DNA of 64,000 nt from Talinum fruticosum (GCA_021018815.1 JAITYX010000025.1:6696001-6760000); one strand, 5' to 3'; shown: positions 12,251 through 24,108, counted from the first letter of the stretch. The notes: generated by a model from the sequence alone, not told the origin. A program made the numbers and translations.

Positions 12251-12746
12251 GGCATCCTCCCAGTCCAAGCGTGTTTGGTTACTCCCCAAAAATCGGGTTC
12301 GTTCTCTCTTTCTTCCTACTCCTTGATTTGTCCTTTCCATTTCATGAGTTTGATTGTGCTAATTTGGGACAATTAGTTTGGGTTTGATTGTGCTAATTTG
12401 GGTTTTTATAATCCATGTTGTCTCTCCATCTTGTATGCTTTTAGTTTGGATTCGTTGAATTGAATGTATTTTAATTTTTTAATTCGTTGAATTGAATGTG
12501 TTTGAACTTGTGAGTGTATGGTTGAGTTTGAATTGATTAATCTCAAAGTGACATTAGAAAAGTTTGGGCACTTGTATTAGATTGCAAGTCAGCATAGTTT
12601 GATGAAGATGGCATTGATCTTGTATGCTTCTAGTTTGGAAGAATGGTGAATTGGGATAGCTAGCGTTTTCTCTAAACGTTCGGGTTTTAGGATATGTCAA
12701 ATGGGTTATCCGAGCTTTTATCAATTTGCTTTCTTTGAATTTTTGT
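12251..12746. other. No gene recognised
   Basis: AT-rich DNA with T-rich runs resembling intron or flank (repeated GTTTGATTGTGCTAATTTGGG near 12350-12405). No supported coding region or RNA gene. Confidence 0.4.
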
Positions 12747-13285
12747 GACGTTTGGTTGGATATGATGTAATAGGGGTGTAATGTAATCAATTATGTAATG
12801 TAATTAGGTATGCAATATAATGGGATAATAATTACATTACCATGTTTGGTCATATAAAATGTGTAATGTCTTCACAAAACTAATAGATTATTTCAATGGT
12901 AAAAAATAGTAAGTAACTTATTGTAATGGAGATAAATATTATCTAAATAAAAATTTGAGTTACATATTTAGATTTGAACTTATTTAAATATTTTATATCA
13001 AATAATAAAATTTTATTTCTTTTGTGGCAAATATATATCAACTATATTATTCTAATGACAATACATATTGTAATGGAGATAAATGTTATCCACATGAAAA
13101 CATTCTAATTCGAAACCATATTTGAGATTTTTTAATCTTTTCTATCATATTTTCTAATTTTATTGTGACAAAAAAAAATCAACTAGATTTTTCTAATGGT
13201 GATAAATGTTTGTTGTAGTGAATATAAAAATACCAACTAAATTTATTTTATTGATGATAAAAATTTTATTGAATTAAAGATAAAT
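12747..13285 (+). mobile_element. MITE-like element A, left part (split by Copia insertion)
   Basis: Starts near ACGTTTGGTTGGATATGATG and continues with many TGTAATG/ATTACA words. It is homologous to the reverse complement of the right part of element B (28150-29216). It stops abruptly at the Copia LTR at 13286, and the remainder resumes at 25665. Both breakpoints carry TAAAT. Apart from the insertion the total length is about 1.0 kb, close to the intact copy B. The interior is AT-rich and non-coding. Confidence 0.75.
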
Positions 13286-14818
13286 TGAAGGTTTGCTCTT
13301 AGAGAGAGTTAGTCACCCTAGAGGGGGTTGAATAGGGTGATGAGGAAATTTAAACAATAAAAGAAAGAATTAAGTCAAAAGCTGACTTTGAAGCAATCCG
13401 AGTCTAGATTGGACTCATAAAAGTGATAACTCGGAAATTACGTGGAAACCCTCCCGGGGCAGAAAACCACGGCCAGTGCTAATCCAAGCACCAAGTCAAA
13501 TCCACTATTTTGAATCCACAAAATACAGTAGACAGACTTAACCAAAATTCCTCTCTCGGATAATTCCTTACAAGGTTTTCCTATACTCATAAATTCCCTT
13601 ATCCGATCTAGTACTTCTTAACCGAGGTAACCTTTACGATTAGGGACAAGCGAGCTGAGTTAACCCTTACAGCTCAATCAAGGGACCTTACTCGAAAGTA
13701 AGAAGAGAAGTTGTGACTGATTACAAAACCTTACACCTCAAAAAGATGTTAAGTACGAGTTGGAGTTGTAAGTAGAAGATTGAATATGAATACAAAGACT
13801 TTTGCTTAAGTATGTGTATTGACAATGATTCCAACAATCTTCAAGTCTTGAGAGTTGGCTTCTATTTATAGATGACCACGCAGATTAGCCATTGTGACTA
13901 GCTTCGATTAGAAGTCCTCTGTGACCTTTGTAATGGTTCTTCCGAGTCACTCGAAAAGATCGGTTGAGTTATGAACGTTGTGCAACGGCTCTTGACTCAT
14001 TAGGATGTCCCAATCCACTGGTGGTGTCCGAAAAATAGAGTAGAAACCACCGTTGAGCTTAGCATTGAAGATTTCCAGTTTTGGAAACAGACAACCCCGA
14101 CACGGTTTCGGGTCTTGGTCGAAGTAGAAAAAGCCTTGTCTCGCTGGTGATTTAACATCTTGAAGCCGGTTACTTTTGTAATTCAAAAGTAGGATAACCT
14201 CGTTTAAATAACCTACAAAAGTAAATCAATTTGGTTCTTAAAGTATAAAATACTTTGGTCCAAGATTAGACACGAGATAATATTTTAATTAAGATAATTA
14301 AGTGTATAATTATCCGAGTCTAGGGAAAGTGGAATTTTCTAAGTCTAACATTCATTATACTCAAATTCCAACCGAGTCGGTCTAAACACAAATCAAGTCG
14401 GTTAAAGAATATCATAGTAGTACTACTTGATCTAGACTAACAAAGTTCAAACGAAACAAGCTAACTTGGAAAGATGAATTACCACTCGTAATTCACTTAG
14501 AACTTAAAATATGAAGTCGGACCTGAGTATAAGAGCGTTAGAGTGATTGTTTGAACATGTGATAAGTTTGAGTGTTGTCCGAGTGACTCGGAACTACGGA
14601 TGTAGAAAGATGATCAATGAGTATGCTTTCCGAGTCAATCGGAATCAAATGAAAATAAATGTAATAGTTTCTGCAATACTCGAAAAGATTCTATACCACT
14701 CAGAAAAGTTTCTATATCACTTAGAATGACTTGTAATCAAAACTTATAAGAGATGGAGTTTATACCTCATTCCTTGACAGTCACTCGGAATCTTAGTCAT
14801 GCACGATCCGAATCTTCA
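13286..14818 (-). repeat. 3' LTR (L3) of the 12.4 kb Copia element
   Basis: On the minus strand it runs from TGAAGATTCGG to GCAAACCTTCA. It is close in sequence to L5 by eye. The TATA box complement is at 13863-13870, with the palindrome-like CCGAGTCACTCG at 13942-13953, about 72 bases upstream of it in the transcribed sense. Confidence 0.85.
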
Positions 14819-15299
14819 ATCTCTTTATGAAAGGCATTCTTTACTCGGATAGAAACTTTGTTAGTGATAAAAACCACTGAATTTTAATTCTTTCTCAACA
14901 AACATGTCGAGCAAGTAGAGTTTGGATTGCATCGAGCTAAAAGTTGAAATATCGCATAGAAATGAAGTGAAGCAAACTTAGAGTATTGCGTATATCAGAG
15001 CAAACAAGAAAAATGTAACCGAGTTGATATGACAAAAAAATGAAGTGTCCGTAACACTCGGAAGATGAACTCGAAGAAATAGCTTGAAACTCATAAATCA
15101 CTTCATTAATATTCACACAAAAAGATATATATACAAAAGAGGTGAGAGAGAAATCTCCCCTAAACACGACAACACAAATTTTCTAACTTTTCTCCCCTTT
15201 CCTTTCAGCAAAAACAAACAGGCGAAGAAGGTATCAAGAAGATACGAGATGTGTATGTGTGGATTAAAAAAATAAAAATTAAAACAGAATAGAAAATTT
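14819..15299 (-). other. 3' untranslated region with degraded polypurine tract
   Basis: On the minus strand the tract before LTR L3 reads TCATAAAGAGAT, a decayed form of the purine tract seen at 3226 and 6826. The rest is AT-rich non-coding DNA between the extra gene and the LTR. Confidence 0.5.
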
Positions 15300-17025
15300 C
15301 TAAGATGGAGGGGATGGAGCAATCGAGTCGAGGTTAAGGACCGAGCGAGTGCGTCTTCGCCGATAAGAGCGTGAGGATGTTGAAGATCGAGGCGGTGGCA
15401 GCACTAGAATCTCCGGGATGGGCTCAGCCCTAAATGGTCGACCCGGAACCAGTGTCGTCCAAAGGTTTATCCTCTTGGAACTCGACCGAGGGAGGTGTTG
15501 GCTTGGGCTGGATGGCTGCCGACCGACCTTTGTCAACGAGGTCTTCGACCCACTCGGACTCACTGTCCGACCCGATCGGTCCTGGTTGTAGGACAGGAGC
15601 ACCTTGTCCCTCCGCCGCTTCTGCTCCTTCGGCTTCTTCCTTTTCCGGTTCTTCCTTCTCCCTTCCTCCTTTTCCTCGGATGAAGCTACCTCAGCCGTGA
15701 GGCTCCTCTTCTTTTCTTCTTCTTCCTCTCCTGCAGATGAGGATTTGGTTAGGCTCGAGGATTCCTCGAAGCGTCCGAGTCGACCGGATCCTAAGCGGCC
15801 TTGGAGCACCATTCTTGGAGGAGCTCTATCATCTCCTTCTACTCGCTGGACAAGTGCTTTCATCTCAAGAAGCACATTTTACTACTGTCTCGATTTGGGA
15901 TCGAGTAGTCTTTTGATTGATGGTCATAGATCGTAGGACGAGTCTTGAATGACCGGAGGATGTCCTTGAGTTCGGTGGACATCGAGGAGATCTTGTCCAT
16001 TATTATAGTGGACAAGGAAGAGGAGAGTACTCGAGAAACACCTGAGGTGGAGGCACCACCAGGTGGAGGAGGTAAAGAAAGAGGGGATTCCGTCCGAGTC
16101 TAAGGCGGAGACGGTGGCCTCGGTTCGAGCTATGGACCCAAACACCTGGTTGGGTCTCCCGGTATCCATAACCAAGAAGTTATTTCTTGCCAACGACAAT
16201 GGCAGCCTCAACAACCGCGTTAGGATCCGAGGGAAGAGGAACTTTTAATTGTTTAAAGATGAATGTGAGAAGAGCCCCGAAAGGAAGTGGGGTTGACTTC
16301 TTAGTCCGAGTCCGAGCTAGCACAACGACCATCCGCTCGATTATGGCTGGAAAGAGGTCTACTTCGTAGTCCTCGAGAATATCATACAGAGCTTTGAGAT
16401 GCTTGGAGTTAGGGTTCTCCTTGCTAGAATGCTGAGAGAAGAAGGGTCTCATTAGCGAGAAAACATAGAAGTCGGGCTTCGACTTTAGTTGAGTCACGAG
16501 AGAAATTTTTGCGTGACTCAAGAAATTGTTTGGCATACTTCTCGAAGAATTCATCAGCAACCTCGTTGAAAGGTATGGGGTTGCTGTTGAGGAAAAGAGA
16601 AGAAACTTTGAAGAGACGATGGAGAAGAGAGACGTTGACTCGGACAACAACGTTTTGAACTCCGGAGTTGAGTATACCTGTAAATCTGGATAGGTTGGAG
16701 TAAAACTCATAAACGAGTTACGGGTAGATGAACTCGCTGAAACGAGAGGATATTGTAAACCCCTGTTGATTTGATGTGATTCAACCACGAAAACTTTGCG
16801 GTTGGGAAGAATTTGTCATCCAACGTTAAGTGTTAGGTGATAATGATTTTAGAGGGATTGGAAGGGCCCTCTTGGCTTTTGTTCGGGGTTTCTTGGTTGC
16901 GAGAACCAAGAAAGTCTAGGTAGGAACCTCTTTTCAGCATGTTTTGATGAGAAAAGAGAGAGGATGAACTTTGAGAAAGAGGTAGAAAGCTCGAAGAGAT
17001 GGAGTGAGTAGAGAGTAGAGAATAA
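15300..17025 (-). pseudogene. Copia extra 3' gene, copy 3 (plant-transposon-protein-like), frameshifted
   Basis: On the minus strand it begins MLKRGSYLDFLGSRNQE near 16943 (compare MPKRGNHPDFLGSS in copy 1). It then runs in changing frames: the shared block DDKFFPT.KFSW near 16810, SSKENPNSKHLKALYDILED near 16430, and LPFGALLTFIFKQLKVPLP near 16270. The tail at 15300-15875 is a long Lys/Arg/Glu/Ser-rich stretch (for example EEEEEKKRS, KNRKRKKPKEQKRRR), suggesting a basic and acidic low-complexity C-terminus. The domain resembles the 'putative plant transposon protein' family. Stops and frameshifts disrupt it. It lies between pol and the 3' LTR on the same strand as pol, with its own TATA box upstream. 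Confidence 0.6.
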
Positions 17026-17201
17026 AACAAAATGAAAGAGTAGAAAGAGAGTTTATAGAAATCGGTGCTTACTTGAGACTTCTTTCACTTAGCTTGTGAG
17101 TCGGTTCGTACCTTGAAAACAGTGAGCTTGCTCGAGATGTAGTACTGACGAGAGAGAGAGTATGTAGAGAGTAAAGTATCAAAATGAAGGAAAAAGGATG
17201 C

Positions 17202-17209
17202 TATTTATA
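17202..17209 (-). promoter_or_regulatory. TATA box upstream of the Copia extra gene (copy 3)
   Basis: TATAAATA on the minus strand, about 260 bases before the start codon of the extra gene. The flanks match the box at 916-923 in copy 1. About 385 bases of non-LTR sequence lie between this box and the solo LTR. Confidence 0.5.
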
Positions 17210-17596
17210 GAGAAAGAATTATCCTTCGAATTCGTTCGACCTAACTCTCCAACGGTTGCCCTCGGACCGGTGTGACCATTCTACTTCTTCAACATTTAGA
17301 ATTCTAGCGATTGTCTCCTAACAGCTAGTTCTCCGACTAATGCCCAGGAGAGATGGAGAGAAAAAGAGAGATTTTAAAAGAGATTTCTGAAATTCTCCAT
17401 CGATCTAGAGATGATTTCGAAGTTTGATGTCCATTTTTTCAAAATCTAAGTCCGACTCAATAGAGTTTCGAGTGACTCGAGTAGAGTTTCCGAGTGACTC
17501 GAAACAGCAAGCGCACTCGAAACGAGCAAGCGGATAATAACTCATAGCTCGGTATCACTGGCTCAAATGAACTAATTGTTATTAAAACAACGTAAT

Positions 17597-19176
17597 TGAA
17601 GACTCGAGACACTACTCAACGCATTTCGAGTTGCATTAAATGAATCGGGTATAACCATCTCGTATTTATAGAGTTTTGATTCCAAGGCATTCTCTTTGTT
17701 TTAGAAACTTTTCTGAATGAAATGGTATCTTCTCTAAGTACTACGAGCTTGCACTTCATGTGTTTATTGCGCTTCTTTAAGTGACTCGAAAAGCGATTCT
17801 TTGTTCCGAGTCCAAGCATCACTCGATTTATCGTAGATTGAGTGGACTAGTGTTTCACCTTCTCTCACTCGAAGCGGCTTCGATTATAAGCTCAATTTCA
17901 TTAGAGTCGGTACCTCTTGTCTGTTTCATACTTAGTCTATATCAAGTTATCTCACTCGATATTCTTTACTTATCTTGATCTATCGCTTAGACTAAGTCGG
18001 ATGGAATTTTGAGTTATATAGTTATTAGACTCGGAAAATTCCACTTCTCTTCGACTCGGATAATTAGTTGATTAATTATCATAATTATTTTATTATCTCG
18101 TGTCTAATCTTGGACCAAAGTATTTTATACTTTGAGAACCAAAATTGATTTACTTTTGTAGGTTACTCAATCGAGGATACACTTTTTCAAACTACAAAAG
18201 TAACCGGCTTCGAACGTCAAATCACCAGCAGACATGGCTTTTCACCTTCTCTGCTCCGAGTCCTAGTAGATTGTGTCGAGGCTGTCTGTTTCCAAATCTG
18301 GAAAACTGGAACGCTAAGCTTAACGGTGGTTTCCACCTTATCTTTCAAGACACCGCCAATGGTTTTGGGACTTCCAAGAGAGTTAAACCGTTGTCCAACG
18401 TTCACATTACAACGGATACTTTCCGAGTGACTCGAAAGCTTCTATCAACGGTCACGAGAGGACTCTTAGTCAACGAGATGAAGATAACGGCTACTCTGCC
18501 TGGTCATCTATAAATAGAAGCCACTTCACAAGACTTGAAGATTGCCGAACATGTTGTTAATATACATACTTGCTCAAAGTCTTTGTATACATTCTCAATC
18601 TTCTACTCACAACTCCTACTCTGTAATTTATTACTTTCGAGTTGTAAGGTCTTGTACTCGATTACAAACTCTTTCTTACTTTCTTTGTAAGGTCCCTTGA
18701 CTAAGCTGTAAGGGTTAACTCGGCTTAATTGTCCCTAGTCTGTAAGGGTTATCTCAACTAGGAAGTACTAGATCGGATAAGGGAATTTCATAGTCTAGGA
18801 AAACGTGTATAGAGTTGTCTAAGGGAGCAACTCGGGTTCATCGATTCACGGTATTTTGTGGACTCAAAATAGTGTATTTGACTTCGTGTCCGGATTGACA
18901 CGGTCCGTGGTTTCTGCCCCATGAGGGTTTCCACGTAATTTCTAAGTGTTATCTTTCCGAGTTCATTCTAGACTCGAGACGGTCATATTACTCTGCTTGA
19001 CTTGCTTGTTTATTCGTGATAGCATTTACGAGTCCAAGCTTTTCGACCTCGTTGTTTGACTCGGAACCTGTCTCTGTCTCTTCGTTAACAAAAGAGCTAA
19101 CGTTTCCATGAAAAACTTCTATCAACCTATTCACCCCCTCTAGGGTGACTCGAGACTCTCCCAGAGCAAACCTTCG
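17597..19176 (+). repeat. Solo LTR (L4) inserted inside the Copia element, opposite orientation
   Basis: A full-length family LTR from TGAAGACTCGAG to GCAAACCTTCG (last base changed from A). It is flanked by a perfect 5-bp duplication GTAAT at 17592-17596 and 19177-19181, which shows a separate insertion followed by LTR-LTR recombination. It lies between the RNase H end and the extra gene, oriented opposite to the host element. The TATA box is at 18509-18516, with CCGAGTGACTCG at 18423-18434. Confidence 0.85.
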
Positions 19177-19229
19177 GTAATGAAATGTTTAACATATAAA
19201 CATGCAATGTAATTTCACTCGAAAAGCAC

Positions 19230-19860
19230 ATAATTATGCATTAATCATACCAAGTTCATTCCTAATGAAACAAAACTGATCTTCACTAAGTGGCTTAGTA
19301 AAGACATCAGCTAATTGAAGTTTGATAGGAATGAATTCAAGTTCAATATTACCTTTCTCGGAATGGTCTCTTAGAAAATGATACCGACCTCAATTTGCTT
19401 TGTCTTTGAGTGCTTGAACTGGATTCTTGGTGACGCTTATTGCACTTTGATTATCACACTTGATTGTAATTGATTTGTATGAAAGTCCAAGATCTTTCAA
19501 GTGTTGCTTGATCCATAAAATCTGAGCACGAGCATGCTCTAGCTGCAACATATTCGACTTCGGTAGTTGATAGGGCTACTGAGTTTTGCTTCTTTGAGTG
19601 CCGGGATATAAGGGATTAACCCGAAACCGCGAGGCTCTTGAAGTGCTTTTTCTATCAAATTTGTACCCAGCATAGTCAACATCCGAGTAGCCGGTGAGAG
19701 TCGGTTCCGAGTCTCTTGAGTACCATAGACCTAGATTCCGAGTCCCTGCAAGATATCCGAAGATTCTCTTCAACGCAGTGAGATGTGATTCTTTTGGATT
19801 AGCTTGAAATCTTACACACAGTACATACACTAAACATTATGTTTAGTCTACTGGAGGTAA
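19230..19860 (-). pseudogene. Copia RNase H region
   Basis: On the minus strand it reads PKESHLTALKRIFGYLAGT, then GYSDVDYAG with RKSTS, the usual end of RT and start of Copia RNase H (Asp of the active site in SDVD). After a frameshift it continues with [13 protein letters not shown], then [13 protein letters not shown] (second catalytic Asp) and DVFTKPLS. Pol ends with LGMINA and a stop at about 19235, roughly 55 bases before the solo LTR. Frame changes make it non-functional. Confidence 0.8.
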
Positions 19861-20880
19861 GATATAGCAGAGATCCAATCATACCTCGATAAAGTTTCTA
19901 ATCTACTGCTTTACCTTTTTGCTCGAGTCCAGTTTTATACTGCTGCTCATAGGGGTTGTTGCATGTTCTATATCTTGAAGTTTGTACTTCCTCAGCAGCT
20001 CCTTGGTATACTTTGATTGATGGACATAGATGTCATCTTTGTCTTGCTTGATTTGTAGACCAAGAAATTGAGTTCGCCCATCATGCTCATTTGAAATTCC
20101 TGTCTCATTAACTCAAAAAAATCTCAACATAGAATTTCATTAGCAACTCCAAATATTATGTCATCAACATAGATCCGAGCAATAAGAAAGTCTTTCCCCT
20201 TGGTTTTTATAAAAAGAGTCTTGTCAATCTGACCTCTTCTAAAATCATTTTCAACCAAGAAATTGCTCGAGTCTTTCATACCAAGCTCTGGGAGCTTGTT
20301 TAAGACCATAAAGAGCTTTTTGCAACTTGAAAACATGATTTGAAAATTCCGAGTTTTCAAATCAAGGGGGTTGCTCAACATAGACTTCCTCTTCAATGAA
20401 ATCATTGAGAAAAGCACATTTAACATCCATTTGATACAATTTGATATTCATGCTAGATGCAAATGCCAATAGAATTCGAATAGCTTTAATTCAGCAACAG
20501 GTGCAAAGGTTTCCCCACAATCAATCCCTTCTTCTTGATTGTAACCTTGAGCCACAAGTCTAGCCTTATTTCTAACTACCAACCCACCTTCATCCAGTTT
20601 GTTCTTGAAAACCCATTTGGTTCCTATAACTGGGTAGTTAGAAGGTCGTTTGGTCGGAGTCCGGACTTGGTTTCTTTCAAATTGATTGAGTTCCTCTTGC
20701 ATGGCCTCTACCCATTCAGGTTCATTTAGGGCCTCTAGTGCATTTCTGGGTTCAATTAATGAGATAAATGCAGTGAATGCACATAGATTTTGTATAAAGG
20801 AACGAGTTTTTACCCCACTGTTGATATCAAACAAGATGTTTTCGAGTGGGTGGCTCGAAGCATATTTGAATGCTCTACCT
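19861..20880 (-). pseudogene. Copia reverse transcriptase
   Basis: The minus strand begins near 20770 with EPRNALEALNEPEWVEAMQEE, then NYPVIGTKWVFKNKLDE, NKARLVAQGYNQEEGID and ETFAPVAEL, the standard N-terminal RT motifs. The catalytic YVDD is at 20160-20171 within RIYVDDIIFG, and MGELNFFLGLQIKQ and YTKELLRKY follow near 20090-20000. A stop replaces a residue after EQPP near 20370, and other frameshifts occur. It would copy element RNA into DNA if intact. Confidence 0.85.
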
Positions 20881-20954
20881 GTTCTCTCGGTTTACTAGAT
20901 TTGTAGGTTGAATTTGTTGGTCTTTAGAAGTCTGTTCTAATTGCGCTTGTTCAT

Positions 20955-21470
20955 CTAATTAACCCTCAGCGATTCCGAGCTGGTTCTTGAGTCGTTTTGT
21001 TCGACTCGGTTATTACGAGTCGCTTCGTTTTGAGTAACTTCGATTTGACTCTTTCCGAGCTCATTTTCACCAAGATCATCATCTCTGCTGAGCTTCGGAT
21101 CCGAGAATGTTGACTCACTTGGTTTTCCCTGTTCAATCTCATCAAAAACAACGTGGATGCTTTCTTCCACTTTGTTAGTTCTTTTATTGAAAATGCGGTA
21201 AGCTTTACTATGAGATGAATAACCAAGAAAAATACCTTCATCCGACCGAGCATCAAACTTAGTCGGGTGATCCTTACCATTGTTATGGACATAACACTTA
21301 CATCCAAAAGGTTTACAGTATGAAATGTTGGGTTTCTTCCCTTTGTAGAGCTCATATGGAGTTCTCTTCAAAATGGATCCGATGAGGCATCTATTCAATG
21401 TGTAATTTGTCTGTGTTAACTGTCTCAACCCAAAAATAGTAAGGTAGATCATGTTCAATCATCATTGTCC
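20955..21470 (-). pseudogene. Copia integrase, C-terminal remnant only
   Basis: The minus strand reads IEHDLPYYFWVE, then (frameshifted) TLNRCLIGSILKRTPYELYK, KPNISYCKPFGCKCYVHNN, KFDARSDEGIFLGYS and KAYRIFNKRT, the typical region after the integrase core. It is joined almost directly to the protease region. The GAG-pre-integrase domain, the HHCC zinc finger and the whole DD35E core are absent, so nearly 1 kb appears to have been lost. The tail to 20955 is an acidic/Ser-rich linker. Confidence 0.8.
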
Positions 21471-21610
21471 TTGTTGTCATCTCCAAATGTGACTTTGCCT
21501 CCCTTATAATCTTCTAACTCATAAAAGAGTCTTGGATTTCCTAACATGTGGCATGAGCATCCACTGTCCAGGTACCATCGTCCTTTTGTTCTTTTCTAAG
21601 CCACTGCAAG
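21471..21610 (-). pseudogene. Copia aspartic protease remnant
   Basis: The minus strand reads RWYLDSGCSCHMLGN with the active-site DSG at 21560-21568, followed by GGKVTFGDDN. This is the hallmark Copia protease motif 'W.LDSGCS.HM'. It breaks off after about 30 residues where integrase sequence begins. Confidence 0.8.
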
Positions 21611-22745
21611 TCGAAACAAACTAACCTTTCTCACTTCCTCTAACGAACCCAGTAACTCCCTTCATCGTGGTCCTTTTCGAGGAAGAAGACTCTTGGGAAC
21701 CCAGATTTGAATAACTTTGGGTTTGGTCAAATTTTGAGTCTTTCTTTTAGAGAACACTGTCTCGTGTCTCTTTCTTTTGAAAATCTTTTCTTTTATAAAC
21801 CGGCGAAGAAGGTTTTCTCTTGTAAGCTAGTCTGGGCTTAGTCCTCGTTTCATTCTTATGAATGGGACCATACTCAGCCTTCCCGAACTTCACCATTCTC
21901 GAATCATGTTTGACAAGATCTTTGTAGGAATTGGATTCCTCCTCCTTGTTAAAACCAAATCCTTCCTTTCCGAAGGAGACACATTCAGACCCTAAGAGCA
22001 TGTCAAGATTCTTCTTACCTTGAGTAAATTTCAAAACCAGTTCTTGAGACTCGTTGAGCTTTTGCTTGAGATGCTCATTTTCTCTTCCGAGTGACTCGGA
22101 CCCAGTCTCATTGGATTGAGTACTAGTCTTGAGTTCTCTTAGAGTAAGTCTCGGTTTTCTAATTCATTTTTCAAAGAAATGCTCTTAGAAGTGATAGTCT
22201 CAACTTGTTCTTTAAACCGAGAAGAGTCGAATTGGACTTCTCTTCCAAAGTATAGATGTATTTAGCTAAATCAACTTTGGAAAACTTGAGGAAGTATTCA
22301 ATTACCTCCTGAGGACTAGTTTCCTTATTGTGCGAGTGATCGGAATCGACTCGGATTCGGTTTCGAGTCCGATAGTGCCATCGGACACTTTGAGTCATCC
22401 GAGTCTTCATCTTCTTTAGATGAATCTTCATCACTCCATGTGGCCATCATAGCCTTCTTCTTCTTTCTGTCCTTTTTTCTTCTTGGACAGTCTTTGACTA
22501 TATGATCCTTGCTTGCCACATTCAAAACAGATCGAGTTCTTAATTAAAGATAATTTTGAAGGGGAAGAGTGTTTACCTTTTTATCCTTCTTGTCTTTCTT
22601 GTAAAACTCTTCTCTTGGCCATTTATCCCATCTCTTGTGCTTCATCATTCTTTTGAAGCCTCCGGAAATAAGTGCCATGGGATCTTCTTCCGAGTCCGAT
22701 GAACTCGGTTTTGCTTCTCTACTTTTTGAGGCCTTCGAGTGCAAT
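21611..22745 (-). pseudogene. Copia gag C-terminal part with broken zinc knuckle
   Basis: Reading on the minus strand: SREAKPSSSDSEEDPMALIS just after the MITE, then the zinc knuckle near 22530. There one frame gives CFECGKQG and the other DHIVKDCPRRKK, so a single extra base splits the CX2CX4HX4C motif. Next come acidic stretches (SDEDSSKEDEDSDD), a coiled region, KFTQGKKNLDMLLGS near 22030, and the pre-protease IWVPK motif near 21690. The region binds and packages RNA in intact elements. Several stops are present. Confidence 0.75.
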
Positions 22746-23370
22746 TAGTGATGGCAATGGATCCTGGACTCGACCTAGACCCGACCCATTTAATCGGGTC
22801 CGGGTCCAAAAATTTGGACCTGATGGAGTCCGGGTCGGGTCCGGGTCTCAAAAATTAAGACTCGGACCCGACCCGAGACCCGTTTAAGACCGTTTAAGAC
22901 CCGAATACTAATTTTATTTTTTAAAAAAATTCTAACAACAGTATTCATGCAAATTTGGACTCGGTGCAATTTGGAAACCCTTCCTACAATTTGTTATTAA
23001 ACTTTGATGGACTTTGAACTTTGTGTTGTCAAACTTTGATGAACTTTGTGTTTAATATATTGGTGTATTTGATTTGTATGAACTAAATTTTTGGTTTATA
23101 CAATAGATTGATTGATAGATAGGTTAGTATAATGCTAAAGAGCTTATATGTAACAAAATTGCTTGTAAATTTACAATAATATTAAAATAGGGCACAAAAT
23201 ATTGATTTTTAAATTCATTTATGATAAAAATATAGTAGACCCGTTTAAGACCCGTGGACCCGTGGACCCACCGGGTCCGGGTCCGAGTCCAAATTTTACA
23301 GACCCGTCGAGTCCGGGTCGGGTCCGGGTCCAGTCGAACCCGGCCCGGACCCGACCCATTGCCATCCCTA
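22746..23370. mobile_element. hAT-type MITE inserted in Copia gag
   Basis: The terminal inverted repeats are TAGTGATGGCAATGG at 22746-22760 and the complement of TAGGGATGGCAATGG at 23356-23370. The element is flanked by a perfect 8-bp duplication AGTGCAAT (22738-22745 and 23371-23378), the size made by hAT transposases. The subterminal regions are packed with GGGTC/GACCC words; the middle is AT-rich with no coding potential. Removing it restores continuity of gag. Confidence 0.9.
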
Positions 23371-23378
23371 AGTGCAAT

Positions 23379-24066
23379 ATTCTTTTTGCTGCTGACCTCG
23401 GTGTCCTCTTCTTCCGAGATGGATCTCATGGGTGAGTAACTTCCCAATGAGTTCGTCTCGGCTTTAATAAGGAGAGGTTCCGAGCTTCCTCGATGGCTGT
23501 CACCTTTGGACCCCATCTTCTCTTAGGCAGGCTTCTTAGTATCTTTCTGCACATTTTCTCATGGGAAATCTTTCGACCTAGAGATTTGAGATTGTTAGTA
23601 ATCTCAATGAAGCGAATGAACATCCGAGTGACGTTTTCTTCTAGCTCCATCTTGAACAGCTCATACTTGTGAAGATATTGGCTTATCTTCACTTGTCTAA
23701 CTTGACTTGTGCCTTCATATGTGTTGACAAAAGTGTCCCACACTTCTTTTGCTATGTCACAAGCTGATACTCGTTGTATTCTCTCGAGCTGATGGCGCAC
23801 ATCGAATATTCATGGCCTTGAAGTTCTTTCGAACTTTTCCGCTTCTTCGATAGTGTACTCAGCCGTTACTTTAGGCACGAGTCTTATTTCTTCTATCTTC
23901 ATTAGAATGTACTTGCCTTCTTGTATGATGGTCCATATATCTTCTTCATGATCAAGAAGAAAGCATTCCATGAGCTTCTTCCAGCGTACAAAATTTGATT
24001 TTTAAACTTTGGTGGTCTGCTGGAAGATCTTCCTTCATCGAACTCTCCATTGTTCCGAGCCATTTG
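23379..24066 (-). pseudogene. Copia gag N-terminal part (UBN2/Retrotran_gag_2-like)
   Basis: The minus strand contains MECFLLDHEEDIWTIIQEGK near 23965, then RHQLERIQRVSACDIAKEVW, DTFVNTYEGTSQVRQVKI, NLKSLGRKI and KILRSLPKRRWGPKVTAIEE, in the order typical of Copia gag. The start near 24060 (MENSSMKED) is in another frame, so at least one frameshift and one stop are present. It would form the capsid of virus-like particles if intact. It ends at the hAT MITE. Confidence 0.8.
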
Positions 24067-24108
24067 ATTTTTAAACTTTTGGATGGTTAGATCCTTTCTG
24101 AAAGGCTA

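Noticed and set aside
11681..12376. 231-residue open frame with hydrophobic stretch
   Set aside because: Crosses the boundary between repeats X and Y, is CT-rich, and the second copy of repeat Y does not conserve the protein.
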